Below are positions 38,749 to 49,760 of a stretch of 64,000 nucleotides of DNA, one piece after another. The notes below the pieces were generated by a model. The model was not told where the DNA came from. It made no database searches and saw only the letters and a program-made list of their open reading frames with translations. The first letter of the stretch is position 1; each line of letters opens with the position of its first letter. The DNA comes from Coptis chinensis (Eukaryota; Streptophyta; Magnoliopsida; Ranunculales; Ranunculaceae): NCBI GenBank assembly GCA_015680905.1, contig CM027381.1, forward strand, positions 86,453,501 through 86,517,500, written 5' to 3'. The translations under genes were made by a program, and so were the position numbers.

Positions 38749-40785
38749 GGGCTGGCTACATCGACATACTATTATAATATACTATCTTGACATACCCCGC
38801 CGACCCTCAGATCAAACAAAATCTAATGGCCATATATATCTACCTCTAGAAAACCAAATAAATAAAGGAAAATGGGCCACAAATAACAGGGGAAAAAATG
38901 TTATTTTTTTTTAGAAAAAAAATAAAAATCCTTTCTTTTTCTTCAATCACGTTGCTTTTTCACAAAAACCCACCTCTTTTATTTTTGTGCATGTAAATCA
39001 TTTTCATGTTGTCAACAGTACTAGCATTCTATGAATTGTGATAACTTCATATCTCATTCATTGATGACAGAAAGGTGACAATAACAACCAAGAACAGCTA
39101 AAAGTATAATTTTAAGGCTTACGCTTATGTTACTTCTCTATGGCGAGGAAGGTTAAATGAAGATAGGTTCTCCATTTGGATAGGACCTGCCTTGGAATGA
39201 CTTCCCACCCTCCCACTTAGACACACAAAAAAAAAAAAGGGTCTAATATGTTGCTTGGTTTGTGTCAGTTATATCAAAAAGTGACACACTAAGGCCCTGT
39301 TTGGTAGCATGTATGGGCCAACCTGTACATGGGTTAGGGTGCACTATCCAGGTTTTTATGTTTGGTTCTTATATTTTGAGCCCAATTCCATAGACCGTAG
39401 GCAACTAGTTGGTTGGCCCAACCACAAAAGCGTGTATACTGGTATCACTTGTGGAGCACTGGATTCCAATCTACAGATTAAGTTATAAAACCCATAAACA
39501 AGAAAATAAAAGAAAAAAACCACGAGAAGAAAAAAAAAATGACCGCGAAAGAGAAGTGAAGAAACAACCTGCTACCAGCTAGCTCCCACCATTTTTATCC
39601 ATTGATCTCTCTACCTTAATGCCTTTTGATTCAAAATCTGGTATTTCTTCTCTCTCTTACTTTTATATTTCAAGAACATTGGTAATGAAAGTGTGAGTTT
39701 GAACAATATAAAAGGGTTTCAAAATTTAGGAATATTGGTAAATTGAAAACACAAATTTACCCCCTGAAATCCATCACTTTTTCTCAAGTAGCTTATTATG
39801 CGTTCTATTCTTTTGCTAAAAGTTTGGGCAATTTGTTATGCAAAATGGTTTCTAACTAACTAAGTAACTAGTTTCAAGTGGTTTGCAAGACTTTATAGCC
39901 TTTGAAAAAATATGTATGTGGTTGGCACAAGTCATCGATCTAGCCTTTGGAGTTTGGAAAATGTATATGCTATTGTTTGTGCCAGTCAATCGATTAGAGC
40001 TCCATAGGCTTTTAGGAAAAGGAGTACTCAACTAGAGAGTAATAATTGAAGAGGAAAAGGAGCTGAGGGACGATTTACATATTTTGTGGGCTTGTAGGTA
40101 ATATATTAGTATGACATACTGGTTAGTTCAATTCCCTGTTATGAGTTACTATGTCCAACTAAAACTATTACACTGATGAGGACCGTTTATCAGATTAGTT
40201 CAAGGTTCCCATGAACTAAGGTGTGAAGTTCTTCCAAAAGGTGCCCAGTGAACAACTTATTACTCTAGTAGTCTAGTATGCTCTATGTATAAGTGACCAT
40301 ATGCCTTACTTAGGGCGAATGAGGTTGAATCAAGAATCGACTTGTCGAACATGAAGCTAGTGCTGAATTGCTGATTGCTTAATCAATTATATAGTGTTCA
40401 AGTTGGAAATATTTGTCAAAGTAAGAGTGTATGGGTGTATAAGAGAGTCGGGGGACACACTAACTTCTTTATAGATTGTTTTAGTTTGAGCTTTTTGGTA
40501 ACACTAGTTAGCTCGTACATTTTTCTTGTAGCATTTTGTTTCATTCTTTTCTAAACAAGATTATTGTGACAAGTTAGCTCATACATTTCATTTGTTTTGT
40601 GACAAGTTAGCTAATGATGGCCTGTTGCATCCATTTGTTTTGTATAACAAACTTGATGTCTGCTTTTAGCTATAATATTGTATCTGCGGTGATATTTGAA
40701 ATTCCATCTAAAATTGAATAGTTAGTCTTTTTCACCAAATCCAACTCTGAATGAAACTTTATTGAGTCCTCTATCCAATGCAGCA

Positions 40786-41238
40786 AACCACAGTCCTTTT
40801 GGATTTGTGAGGAGAGAGTTATGGACTCGAGAACTTAGGCTGTCAGAATTTTCTGACTGCAGAACTTAGGTTGTGTGCACTGGATTGGATCCACGATTTC
40901 ACATGATTAAGTTGAGATTTAAGTTTTTGATAAAACATAAAAATGTAAGTTTTGAGTGTCTTCTTTCTAATCCAATTGGCCTTATCCCGTTCCGAGGCAT
41001 GTGGAGATAGTTATGGCGTCTAGAAATTTGGTTGGCAGAAAAATATTTCGTCAGAATACAGTTTCTACGCACTGTATTCGAGCCCCGTTTTTGTATAGTT
41101 AGCATAAGAGTTAGATTTTTTGTAAAACATATAAAAGTAAGGTCTGTGAGTCTTCTTTTCAACGCAAAAGGCCTCATAGATTTTGGACATATATGGAAAG
41201 ACATGTGCCATCCGGAAGATAGTCGGTCTGATTTCTAG
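40786..41238 (+). repeat. Imperfect tandem duplication, ~200-bp units
   Basis: Two degenerate units share TATGG…CGAGAA…GGCTG…CAGAA, CACTG(G/T)ATT(G/C), TTTTT(G/T)ATAAAACAT, GTCTTCTTT and ATGTGGAGATAG/ATGGAAAGACATG blocks. The open frames on both strands come from this repetition and show no protein similarity that I recognise. Confidence 0.5.
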
Positions 41239-41536
41239 TCTGTAGAAATCATGATTTTTACCGAGTTTGTGCTATATTTACTTCTAGGATAGGCTGGCAT
41301 TGAGATTTTGTGTTCAATATGAAAAAATAAGTGTACATATCTTAGTTTCTAAATAATCAAGTCACGTGTCATTTGGCTGAATGTAGAGAAAGTAATAGCT
41401 TCATCATGTTGTCGTTGTAGGTGCATATAGACCTATTTTGGAAAATATTTCTAGTAATAAACTAAGAGTTTCTTAAATCTTTCTAGGGTGTTTTGTATAC
41501 TATTTGTAACCTAATTTTATTTAATTTGCAATGTAG

Positions 41537-42006
41537 GTAAATATTATTTGGTAGATGCGGGCTATGCCAATGCACCAAATTTTATTGCTCCATTTCGTGG
41601 CGCTCGCTATCATCTAAAAGAATTTGGAGTTGCATCCTACAAATTACAAAGAGTTGTTCAATCTTCATCATTCATCTTGAGGAATACTGTTGAACGTATC
41701 ATTGGAATTTTGAAAAAGCGGTTTGCTATTTTGGCTCTTCCACCTCTATGTCCGTTTGAAACACAAGTAAAGATAGTAATAACATGTTGTATTCTACACA
41801 ATCACATATGAAAAGAGAAACTTAATGACGAATTTTTCGATAAGGATTGGAAAGAGCAAGAAGAACTTGAAGGAGACTCTGGAATGAGGAGACAACATCT
41901 AGGAAATCTTAGTAGAAATAGAATACGAGAAATGACATCAAATTATAGAAAGTCTATTGCCATTGCAATGTGGAATGACTATTGTGACTATCACAATGCA
42001 GATTGA
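41537..42006 (+). pseudogene. PIF/Harbinger transposase (DDE_4), last exon
   Basis: After an acceptor (TTTGCAATGTAG) the frame reads G-K-Y-Y-L-V-D-A-G-Y-A-N-A-P-N-F with the second catalytic Asp in L-V-D-A-G-Y. Later come R-N-T-V-E-R-I-I-G-I-L-K-K-R-F with the catalytic Glu, and C-C-I-L-H-N. An in-frame TGA at 41809-41811 interrupts it. The frame then stays open to TGA at 42004-42006, including an E-M-T-S-N-Y-R-K-S-I-A tail typical of these proteins. The N-terminal exons with the first Asp are not identified. The transposase cuts element ends for cut-and-paste movement (family knowledge). Only one premature stop in ~155 codons suggests relatively recent decay. Confidence 0.8.
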
Positions 42007-45000
42007 TGTAATAATTTTGATTTTCCTTTTTAGATTTGTTTCATGTTAAGAATGAAATGATCGATGGTACGTGTTTCTAATTAAATATTTTGTGGAGTTT
42101 TTTTTTAAAATTTTTTTTGGGTGAGAATAGGGGCATTTAAGTTATTATTTTCCTTTTGCTTTATAATATTCTATTATTTTTTCAAGTATGTAATAGGTTA
42201 TCGATTGTAACAAAATACAAATGTGAACCAAACAAATGAAAGCACACCAAACTTGTGACAGAACGAGTAACTGCCAAACAGCTTCCAGGTTACTCTGCTT
42301 TAAGTTGCACATCTACAGAATTAGATCAACTAAACTAGGTTGGCTACTACGAATTTTTCTAAAGAAGCTTTTGTAAAATTAAAGAGTTGATGTGTCACTT
42401 TTTCCATAAGCGACCCAGAACAAATTTATTGGGTCACTTTGGTAGAATGTGACACAAGAAACAAACTTGTCGTGTCAGTTTTGGTCCATGCGATCCTTCA
42501 GACCATCATGAGAGAAAAAGTCGAAAACCATAAGCGACACAAAATTGTATTTTATTGGACTTGGCAAAGAAACAAAAAAACCCATACACAATGTAACTAA
42601 ATCTATGGCACGAACCAGAGAAAGAAAAAATTGAAAACCCTCACTCTCTTTCTTCTTCTCCATTTCCTCTAAGCTATTGAAATTCCATCTCCCCAAATAC
42701 TAGAAAACGTTATTGAAAACTCACTAATCTTTCTAACATGATCACTCCATGACCGTAACATCACTAATTGCTAATTTTAATTTGTTGCCCATGAATTGGG
42801 GTGCACTTTTTAGTCCATATATGGGTGAATTCAATGAGTTCAGCATATCCTTGTTTGAAAAGGATGTGGATTACTAATGAGGTTCTCGCGGTTTAAGGAG
42901 CTTGTTCTTGTTTGTTGTGAAGGATCTGGACATGCTACCATAGCTGATACTTGCAGGTCTGTGGGTTTTAATGTTTCCACCATAGATTGATTGATTGATA
43001 TTATATATTTGGTCAGCTCAGTTAGATCTATTACTAGTAGTTAATTGAGTATGATTTAGTTTGTTTTGCTTCAATTTGATAGATTTGTTTGTGTAGTAGG
43101 AAATTAAATGTTTGGGTCTAGTTGGTATTATGATTGTTTTGTGAAGCTTCGAAATCGAACCAATAAAAATATTTCTTACTGGAAATGGGAACTCTTGAAA
43201 TTACTAGGCGAATTTTTTCAGGGAAGGTCAGATTATTTTCCTATTTGAATTTCATTTTGCCAATTTGCTTTCTCATATTACCAAGAATATCGTAGCCAAC
43301 GGGACTAATTCATTTAGAAAATATATCCTACACTTACTGTAATAATCTAGAATTCACCTAAGGGTGTTTTTTGTAAAATCAAGTTTACTAGTGTTTCGGT
43401 TTTTCAACGGTACGCTCACCATACATGAGTAGAGTTTTTAATTAATTTCTTTATTTCAAAGCTAAATTGTTAAGTTTAACATTAATAAATATATATACTG
43501 AAGATTTCGAAAGAGTGTTGATTTTGCACACAATATGTATGCAACTAGTGGTATATATATTAATTGGGTTTTATCATATGGGTTAATTATGGTAAAGTAG
43601 AATTTATATATATTTAGTATATAGGTACCATGAATTAGGTAGCCATCAAAGAAAATGTCCATAGGCCATGGGCTATGGGCTAAGTTAGTAAGTTTGGATT
43701 ATCTTACACTTCCTGCTTGTTGGAATTAGGTGCTGGATTTAAAAGAGCAACGCATTGGCTCCATGTGAGGGTCTCTCTCTTTATTGCACCTCAAGCTTGC
43801 ACCAAATTAGTGTTGGCGGAAGGACAGATGGTTCATGTTAGGTGGGTTAACACTCTTGGTTGGAAGGGAGAGGAAGGACAGCAAGAACAAAAGAAAAAGT
43901 AAGTGGAAAGGAAAGCTTTGGAGGGATGCACCCAAACGACCAAACTAGTGCTTGGCTGTAAGGTGAATTGATTTATAGTTCAATTAATACTAAACCCATG
44001 TTGGTCTCTACTATTATATTTCTTTCTCTTCGTGGGTTTGACTCTAGTTAAGGGTGTTTACCTTCTACATAAGAGAATTGAAATCTATGGCTATGGAATT
44101 GATGCAAGTTTTATTATTTTTATCCTTATTATAAACTTGGGTGTTTCTTTATATTTTTTATTTGTGGGTTGCTTGATGTGGTACGGTGGTGTCTGAAGTT
44201 GGGTATACACTCTTAGTCAAATTAAGGTGTGTTTAGTGCTTTGTATTGCATTCTATCATTGTTTGATACAAAAGTGATTTGTGGATGGCACTTAGTACTG
44301 ATTGGTAGTTGATTTCATTTTCTTAGATTGACTAAACTTATTAGTCTAATTGTTTGTTGTTCATCTTGCTGGTGATGGTTCCATATTTTCTTGTTTGATG
44401 ATTTAGTTATCGCCTTTGGTTTGATATTTAAGTTATGGAATCTTGATGAAGTTGGTTACCTTGGCAGAAATTCTTACTCTTCAACATCACTTTTCTTTTA
44501 TAATATATTTGCCATGTGAACATCAATTTCTTTGGTAGGATTGAATATGGGTATTAACCTTTAGTTATGGGAGATATAAGATAGAAGTTTATGTGGATGT
44601 TTCTCAAAGAGGACAACAACACAATTGAATTGGGAATTGGAGTATGAGGTATATAGTCATTGCCTTCTCTTTTTGATGTGTCGATAAGTTCATTGGTTGA
44701 AGCTTGCTACTATACTAGTTTGGGGTTTTGTCAAACACCGATCTAGCTACTACTAGAGATGAAGGTAAAGGTGTTATTCTAAAGGATTGAAACATGCTCA
44801 GGTAAGCATTTAGACATTTAATACATAAATCTTGCAAGCTGTTTTCAATAGAATTAAAAGTAGGGTAATTACTTTTAATTTATATAAAGTGCATAAGTGT
44901 TTTGTTGCACCACACATTGTGCATGTTATTAATCAATTAATCTATTGAACCACACCAGTCATGCTATCATTTGTCCTAAATTGCTGGTGATTGTATATTA

Positions 45001-45094
45001 GAATTCTAAGGCACACAACTTACGATATAAAACTACTTAAAGCTGTTAGAACTTGCATTTTCTTCTTAATAGTACTAGTTTATTAATTCAGTTA

Positions 45095-45208
45095 TTGGAC
45101 GTTACACTTACTACAGCTAGTTTGGATAAGCTTGCACTATGGCAAAATCAATTGGACGTTACACTTACTACTAGTTTGGATAAGCTTGCACAATGGCAAA
45201 ATCAATCT
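45095..45208 (+). repeat. 57-bp tandem duplication
   Basis: TTGGACGTTACACTTACTAC followed by TAGTTTGGATAAGCTTGCAC and a GGCAAAATCAAT block occurs twice in succession, starting at 45095 and 45152, with a 3-nt length difference. It reads in frame as (T-S-)L-D-K-L-A-x-W-Q-N-Q twice. The host sequence is unknown. Confidence 0.8.
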
Positions 45209-46087
45209 CTTAATGAGATTAGAATTATGACCTATTTGGGTTGAGTAAATTGCTCGAACTAGTTCACGTGACGTGTGATGGATGGTGTTTAGATTCTTGT
45301 CTAGTAAATCTTAGGGTATCAAGCCGTTAACTCTACTTGGTTATGGACATGCTATGCCTTTGCGCCTTTTGTGTTTGCCAGTGTATGTCTTTCGGTTGCT
45401 TATGTTGTTCCTGGGTAGTTATGTTGTCCTTTCGGTATTATTTTGTAGGTAAACTACGAACTTGAATGGAGATGACAAGGCCTTTCTTCAAGTGGAGCTA
45501 CTTGGTCTATATAAAGGTATATCTTTTAATAAGCTATTGGTTAAAATCTGTTCTTATTTCTTACGGGATTATTGATACTTAGTCCAATTGTTAATATTTT
45601 GTAGGTGAATGACGAACTTGAAGGAGATAGCAAGACCTTTCGTCAAGTGCAACTAGATAGGCTAGCTCAATTTTGGTTTTGTTGGGGCTTTATTCTAAAA
45701 ATATTTTGGTTGATATTATTGAAGAATGACTATGACCGTAACTTGTCTTTGTTTTATTTTGGATGCATCGTTGTTTCAATAAACGAAAGTCTTTTAATGT
45801 GAATGGTGATCGCTTGTTTTTGCTGTTAATGAAACGGTTCTTATTGGATGTTACTTCCTACATTGTTTAGTGTACTGTCTATTAAACATGCAAGTTAAAT
45901 GTCATTTCAAGGATTTCCAGGTAGAGGTTTAGGTTCATGGATAATATAATCCACCAGCAATAATTTTTTTAAAAAAAAAATGTATTTTATCTCATTTTTA
46001 GTCAAACCGTCACAACTGAGCACTTGTTGTGTTGCTTTCTAGTTCCTAAGTAGTTTTCAAATCCTTATTTTTAAAAAGTGACACATC

Positions 46088-46336
46088 AAAAATAGCTTCT
46101 TGTGACGCTTTTTAGGAATAAGAGTGTCATTTTTTATGCAAAAGTGACACAAATAAAATTATATTGTGTCACTTTTATCTCAAAAAGTGACACAACAAAT
46201 ACGTTTCTTGAGTCGCTTTTACCAATTTTTAGTGACGGGCGGCAAATAAGACGCTTTCATAGTAATCATAAAAGTAACACAAACCACTTTTTAAGACACT
46301 TTAAAAGTGACTCGTTAAAACCTTTTTTTTGTAGTG
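46088..46336 (-). mobile_element. CACTA (En/Spm) transposon terminus with subterminal repeats
   Basis: Read from 46336 on the minus strand the end is CACTACAAAAAAAAGG, a classical plant CACTA terminus. Many copies of AAAGTGACAC/GTGTCACTTTT in both orientations follow; these are the transposase-binding subterminal motifs. A possible partner end with CACACAAAAAAAAAAAAGG and the same motifs lies at 39222-39290, and further motifs at 42390-42480. If so, the element spans roughly 39222-46336 and carries the PIF insertion. Confidence 0.6.
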
Positions 46337-46395
46337 ACACTCTTCAAATACTCATAAGACTAATTACATAACTTTTTACATCCTTATGTAAAAAC

Positions 46396-46857
46396 TAGGG
46401 TTGTCAATGGATCGGTTTGGGTCGGGTTTTGAAAAATCCGAACCCGAATTGATAAGAAAATTAGGAACTCGAAACCGAACCGAACCGATAATATTACATC
46501 TAATCTGAAACCAAACCGAACTGATCCGATAAGATATATTGCAAACCAAACCCGAACCGACCTGAACTGAAAACTATAAAATCAATTAAATCTTAAATTA
46601 AATTTATTAATTTTAACCACACAATTGATAAACACATACAAAATTAATCATAAATATTACTAAAATGCTATCTTATCGGTTCGGGTTCATATCGGTTCAG
46701 TGGAGGGCAAACCCAAAACCAAACTAATATCTTATCGGTTCGGTTCGGTTTGGTTTCGGGTCAGTAGAGGGCAAACTAAATTATCAAAACCCAAACCGTT
46801 TTTTATCGGGTTGGTTCGGATTGGTTATCTGGTTATCAAAACCCATTGACAGCCCTA
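46396..46857. mobile_element. hAT-type MITE with 8-bp target duplication
   Basis: Ends TAGGGTTGTCAATGG and, inverted, TAGGGCTGTCAATGG are flanked by GTAAAAAC (46388-46395) and GTAGAAAC (46858-46865), one mismatch in eight. The interior has repeated CGGTTCGG/CCGAACCG motifs and no ORF. Confidence 0.85.
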
Positions 46858-47212
46858 GTAGAAACTATCTCACAATTTTCCGATTAATATGTAACTCAAA
46901 TTCCCTAACAAGTATTAATATAAACCAATAGATACAAACATATGCACCATAAAGTCGTATACATATTTTTACCTTTTTACTTGAACAAAACACGGCCCAA
47001 ATCAACGTGAATGAAGAAGAAGAAAGGGTTTTTATTTTTTTCTAAAAGAAAATGACATTTTTGCCCCGTTATTTGTGGCCCATTTTCTTTTATTTATTTG
47101 GTTTTCTAGAAGTAGATCTCGCCATTAGATTTTGTTTGATCTGAGGGTCGGTTGGGTATGTCAAGATAGTATGTTAGAATAGTATGTCGACGTAGCCGGC
47201 CCGATATATATA

Positions 47213-49089
47213 TATATTGTTAAACCCTTAAATATATATGACGTATTAGTTGGCACATAGACTTACTAGAAAATTTGGGTAGTTCTATCTAAACACCTTT
47301 AAATAGCCGTGCCCAAGGTGTTAAGTCATACTTAGCCACCATAATATCGAGGCGTGGGCGAGCTAGCCTTCCACCGCACTATTATCTAACCACCTTTTAA
47401 CAACTGTCCATTTTAGTCTTATAAGCATCTCAGCTGTATGTAGGCCTTTCAACTTACTAGAATTCGATCAACACCTGTTTTTCTCAGTTGCTCAAGCCTC
47501 CGAGCTATATTTTTCGAACCTTTAATTTACAAAACCTTTGTCAACCTAACTGCAAACTTTGTTCTCTCAAATTAAATCATCTATTTTCATGAATCAAAAA
47601 ATAAGGTTCTCTTAGTCTCTCCATTCACGTTACAATTACAAAACTTTAATAACAAAAAACAAGCAAAACCCTTCGTCAAAACACCATCATCCACTCAAAA
47701 CTCTTTCAATCAATCAACAAGAACAACAACAAAATCAACAACAATTTTGCATTTTTCTTTTCGTATATTTTTATTCTAGCCTTCTTCATAATTTATCTAT
47801 CTTCTCAAATCATCTGCCTTCATCAGATTCTATAATAGCCATGTCTGTTGAACTCCCTCTCTTCAACTTCATTAAACTTTAGGGGCTTGGCAAGGAGTTT
47901 CCAGGTGAGATTTTTTGCTCTTTCACAGTTATCACTGATTACTTATTTTGTGGTTTTTTTTAATTACTATCGAATTCCTCAAGTATTACTCCTTTTATGT
48001 GTGATTTTGAAGTAAAAAAAAAATCCCTTTTTATGATGTTTTTCATATGCTCTCTTATTTTATTTCGAATTAGTAATAGTTTTTGTTTTTGTTCAATAGA
48101 ATTGGGGTCTAAGTGTTTGTGATAATGTCTCACTTATACTATTTTCTTTCTGGTGATAGTGATCTTTCACGACTTTTTCAACAACTTCACATTTGTAGCA
48201 CTATTGGTTTGGATGGCCCACTAAGACTATCGATAAATGTCATGCACTTCTCTTTAAAAAATAATCTTAGTTGGAGCTGCTTGCTTGTATCATAGAAACC
48301 ATTGTTTCTATTGAACTTGAAAATTTGCAGTTTATATGGTATCTCAGATCTCCTTTTGCAACTGAGTACTTTTCTGTGACAACTTGCACTTCGAAGTAGA
48401 TTAAGAAGTCCGATTTCCGATATGAAGATTAAACTTATAGGCTAAACTGAATATGAAGAAATTTCTAGCTAGCTTTGAAACAACTTTCAAGTGGTGCAGC
48501 TCCTTTGAGTACATCACTTCTCTTAGAGTTTTCATGGTGTTGATTTCGTTTAGGTGAAGTAAATCATTCTTTGTCAATTAAATCAGTTTTATTTTAGCTC
48601 AGCTTAACTGAAATATCTTTCTAGGATTTGTAATTTGTATTTTTTTTTTCGTAATGTAGAACATATATTCTTTTACTTCGATGCTATATTAATTATGTAG
48701 CATGAAAAGGGATAGAGTTAAAACTAATGGTGGTTTGCAACACATTTGAATACACTATAGTTTGGAGAGGCTTGAGTTGCTCAAAATTTTGCAAACAATA
48801 TGTTTGAGTTAAAACCTTAGATATTAGTAAAATACTTTAAGGAGACATGATTTTCATTATAAACAATTCAAAAGTTTTCAATAGTTATTTTTGAATTAAA
48901 AGCTTCCAGTAGTTATTTTTCAATCTATGTTTATATATGAATTGGGATTCTACTTGGCGCCCAAATTAAGTTTTATTTATCTGTGAATGTTTTTTGACCT
49001 AAGATGCAATTCCATGGGAAATTTATAAGCGAGTGTTTGCTGCATACAATCTTAATATCAAATCATTATATTTTCATGCCAATAGCTTA
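47213..49089. other. Unassigned sequence; possible untranslated exon
   Basis: I recognise no gene here. A segment near 47841-47905 has a short ATG frame (M-S-V-E-L-P-L-F-N-F-I-K-L, stop) followed by a good donor (GTTTCCAG|GTGAGA), after CA-rich, leader-like sequence. It could be a leader exon of an unrecognised or dead transcript. The (TA)n run at 49154-49200 belongs to the next element. Confidence 0.3.
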
Positions 49090-49098
49090 TACAAATAA

Positions 49099-49152
49099 GA
49101 AAAAAAAATGTATAGATGAGTAAAGCTAACTATACACCTAAATCAAACATTG

Positions 49153-49212
<60 letters not shown>

Positions 49213-49530
49213 TTAGCAAATTTGGGTAACAAAGTATACCACGTTTTGCAACGTTGGCTTCTGTTTCACTTCCGTCAAGTTTTTTCATACGTGTCAAGTT
49301 TTTTTCTTTTTCTTTAATTATGTGCCACTTATTTTCTAATGTGGCTATCTAGTGGCAATCTGACACGAATGAAAAAACTTGACATGTATGAAAAAACTGG
49401 ACGGAAGTGAGACAGAAGCCAACATTGCAAAACATGGTACACTTCGTTACCCATATTTGCTCAAAAAAAAGTTTATACACCAATGTTTGATTTCGTGTAT
49501 AGTTCGTTACCCATCTATGCATTTTTTTCC
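49099..49530. mobile_element. Foldback MITE (Mutator type) with perfect 9-bp duplication
   Basis: TACAAATAA at 49090-49098 and at 49531-49539 are identical 9-bp direct repeats. The element folds back over nearly its whole length. GAAAAAAAATGTATAGATG pairs with CATCTATGCATTTTTTTCC, CACCTAAATCAAACATTGG with CCAATGTTTGATTTCG, and the GGCTTCTGTTTCACTTCCGT block with ACGGAAGTGAGACAGAAGCC. A (TA)n microsatellite has expanded in the left arm (49154-49200). Confidence 0.85.
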
Positions 49531-49639
49531 TACAAATAAATAGTTAAGAGAAATCCAAATTTGCTAATTACTCATCTATCCACTTCAGTTTCTACACCCC
49601 CTCTAAATATTCTAATAAGCATTTAAATTAGAGTAGAAC

Positions 49640-49760
49640 TTCTCGAGTAGTGTAGTTGTACGACTATTTTTCTCGCGACAAATCCAGATTCGAGTTCCGT
49701 TGACTTTCCATCTAATTATTAGTTTAAAGGTGAGACCAATCCTTTTTCATATTTGATTTA
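49640..49760 (+). repeat. SINE-like element with pol III box A/B similarity
   Basis: TAGTGTAGTTG (about 49650) approximates box A, and GATTCGAGTTCC (about 49690) approximates box B at a tRNA-like spacing of ~35 nt. The surrounding text (CGCGACAAATCCAGATTCGA) looks tRNA-derived. The 3' end and target duplication are not evident. Confidence 0.35.

Larger units (their letters stand above)
39291..42300 (+). mobile_element. Probable PIF/Harbinger element
   Basis: A PIF-type terminal sequence, GGCCCTGTTTGGTAGC, starts at about 39292 directly after TAA, the trinucleotide preferred by this superfamily. The transposase exon follows at 41537-42006. The right end is not clear; CCAAACAGC near 42273 may be a degraded complement. 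The boundaries are therefore approximate. It appears to sit inside CACTA-related sequence, because GTGACAC repeats occur on both sides (39267-39288 and 42390-42480). Confidence 0.5.
38748..47203. mobile_element. 8.5-kb composite bounded by ~190-bp inverted repeats (MULE-like)
   Basis: The left end, CGGGCTGGCTACATCGACAT…, is matched on the opposite strand at 47203 by CGGGCCGGCTACGTCGACAT…. Similarity continues for about 190 bp (both contain GGGTC/GACCCTCAGATCAAACAA and GAAAATGGGCCACAAATAAC). Flanking 9-mers are ATATATATA on both sides, compatible with a Mutator 9-bp duplication but uninformative in a TA tract. The interior holds unrelated nested elements: PIF/Harbinger transposase (41537-42006), a CACTA terminus (46088-46336) and a hAT MITE (46396-46857). 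No MULE transposase is recognised. Confidence 0.6.

Noticed and set aside
40899-41238. Overlapping ORFs on both strands
   Set aside because: They come from an imperfect tandem duplication and match no family.
47780-47920. Short ATG frame followed by a splice donor, considered as a gene start
   Set aside because: The frame ends after 13 codons and no downstream coding exon can be linked, so it is mentioned only as a possible leader exon.
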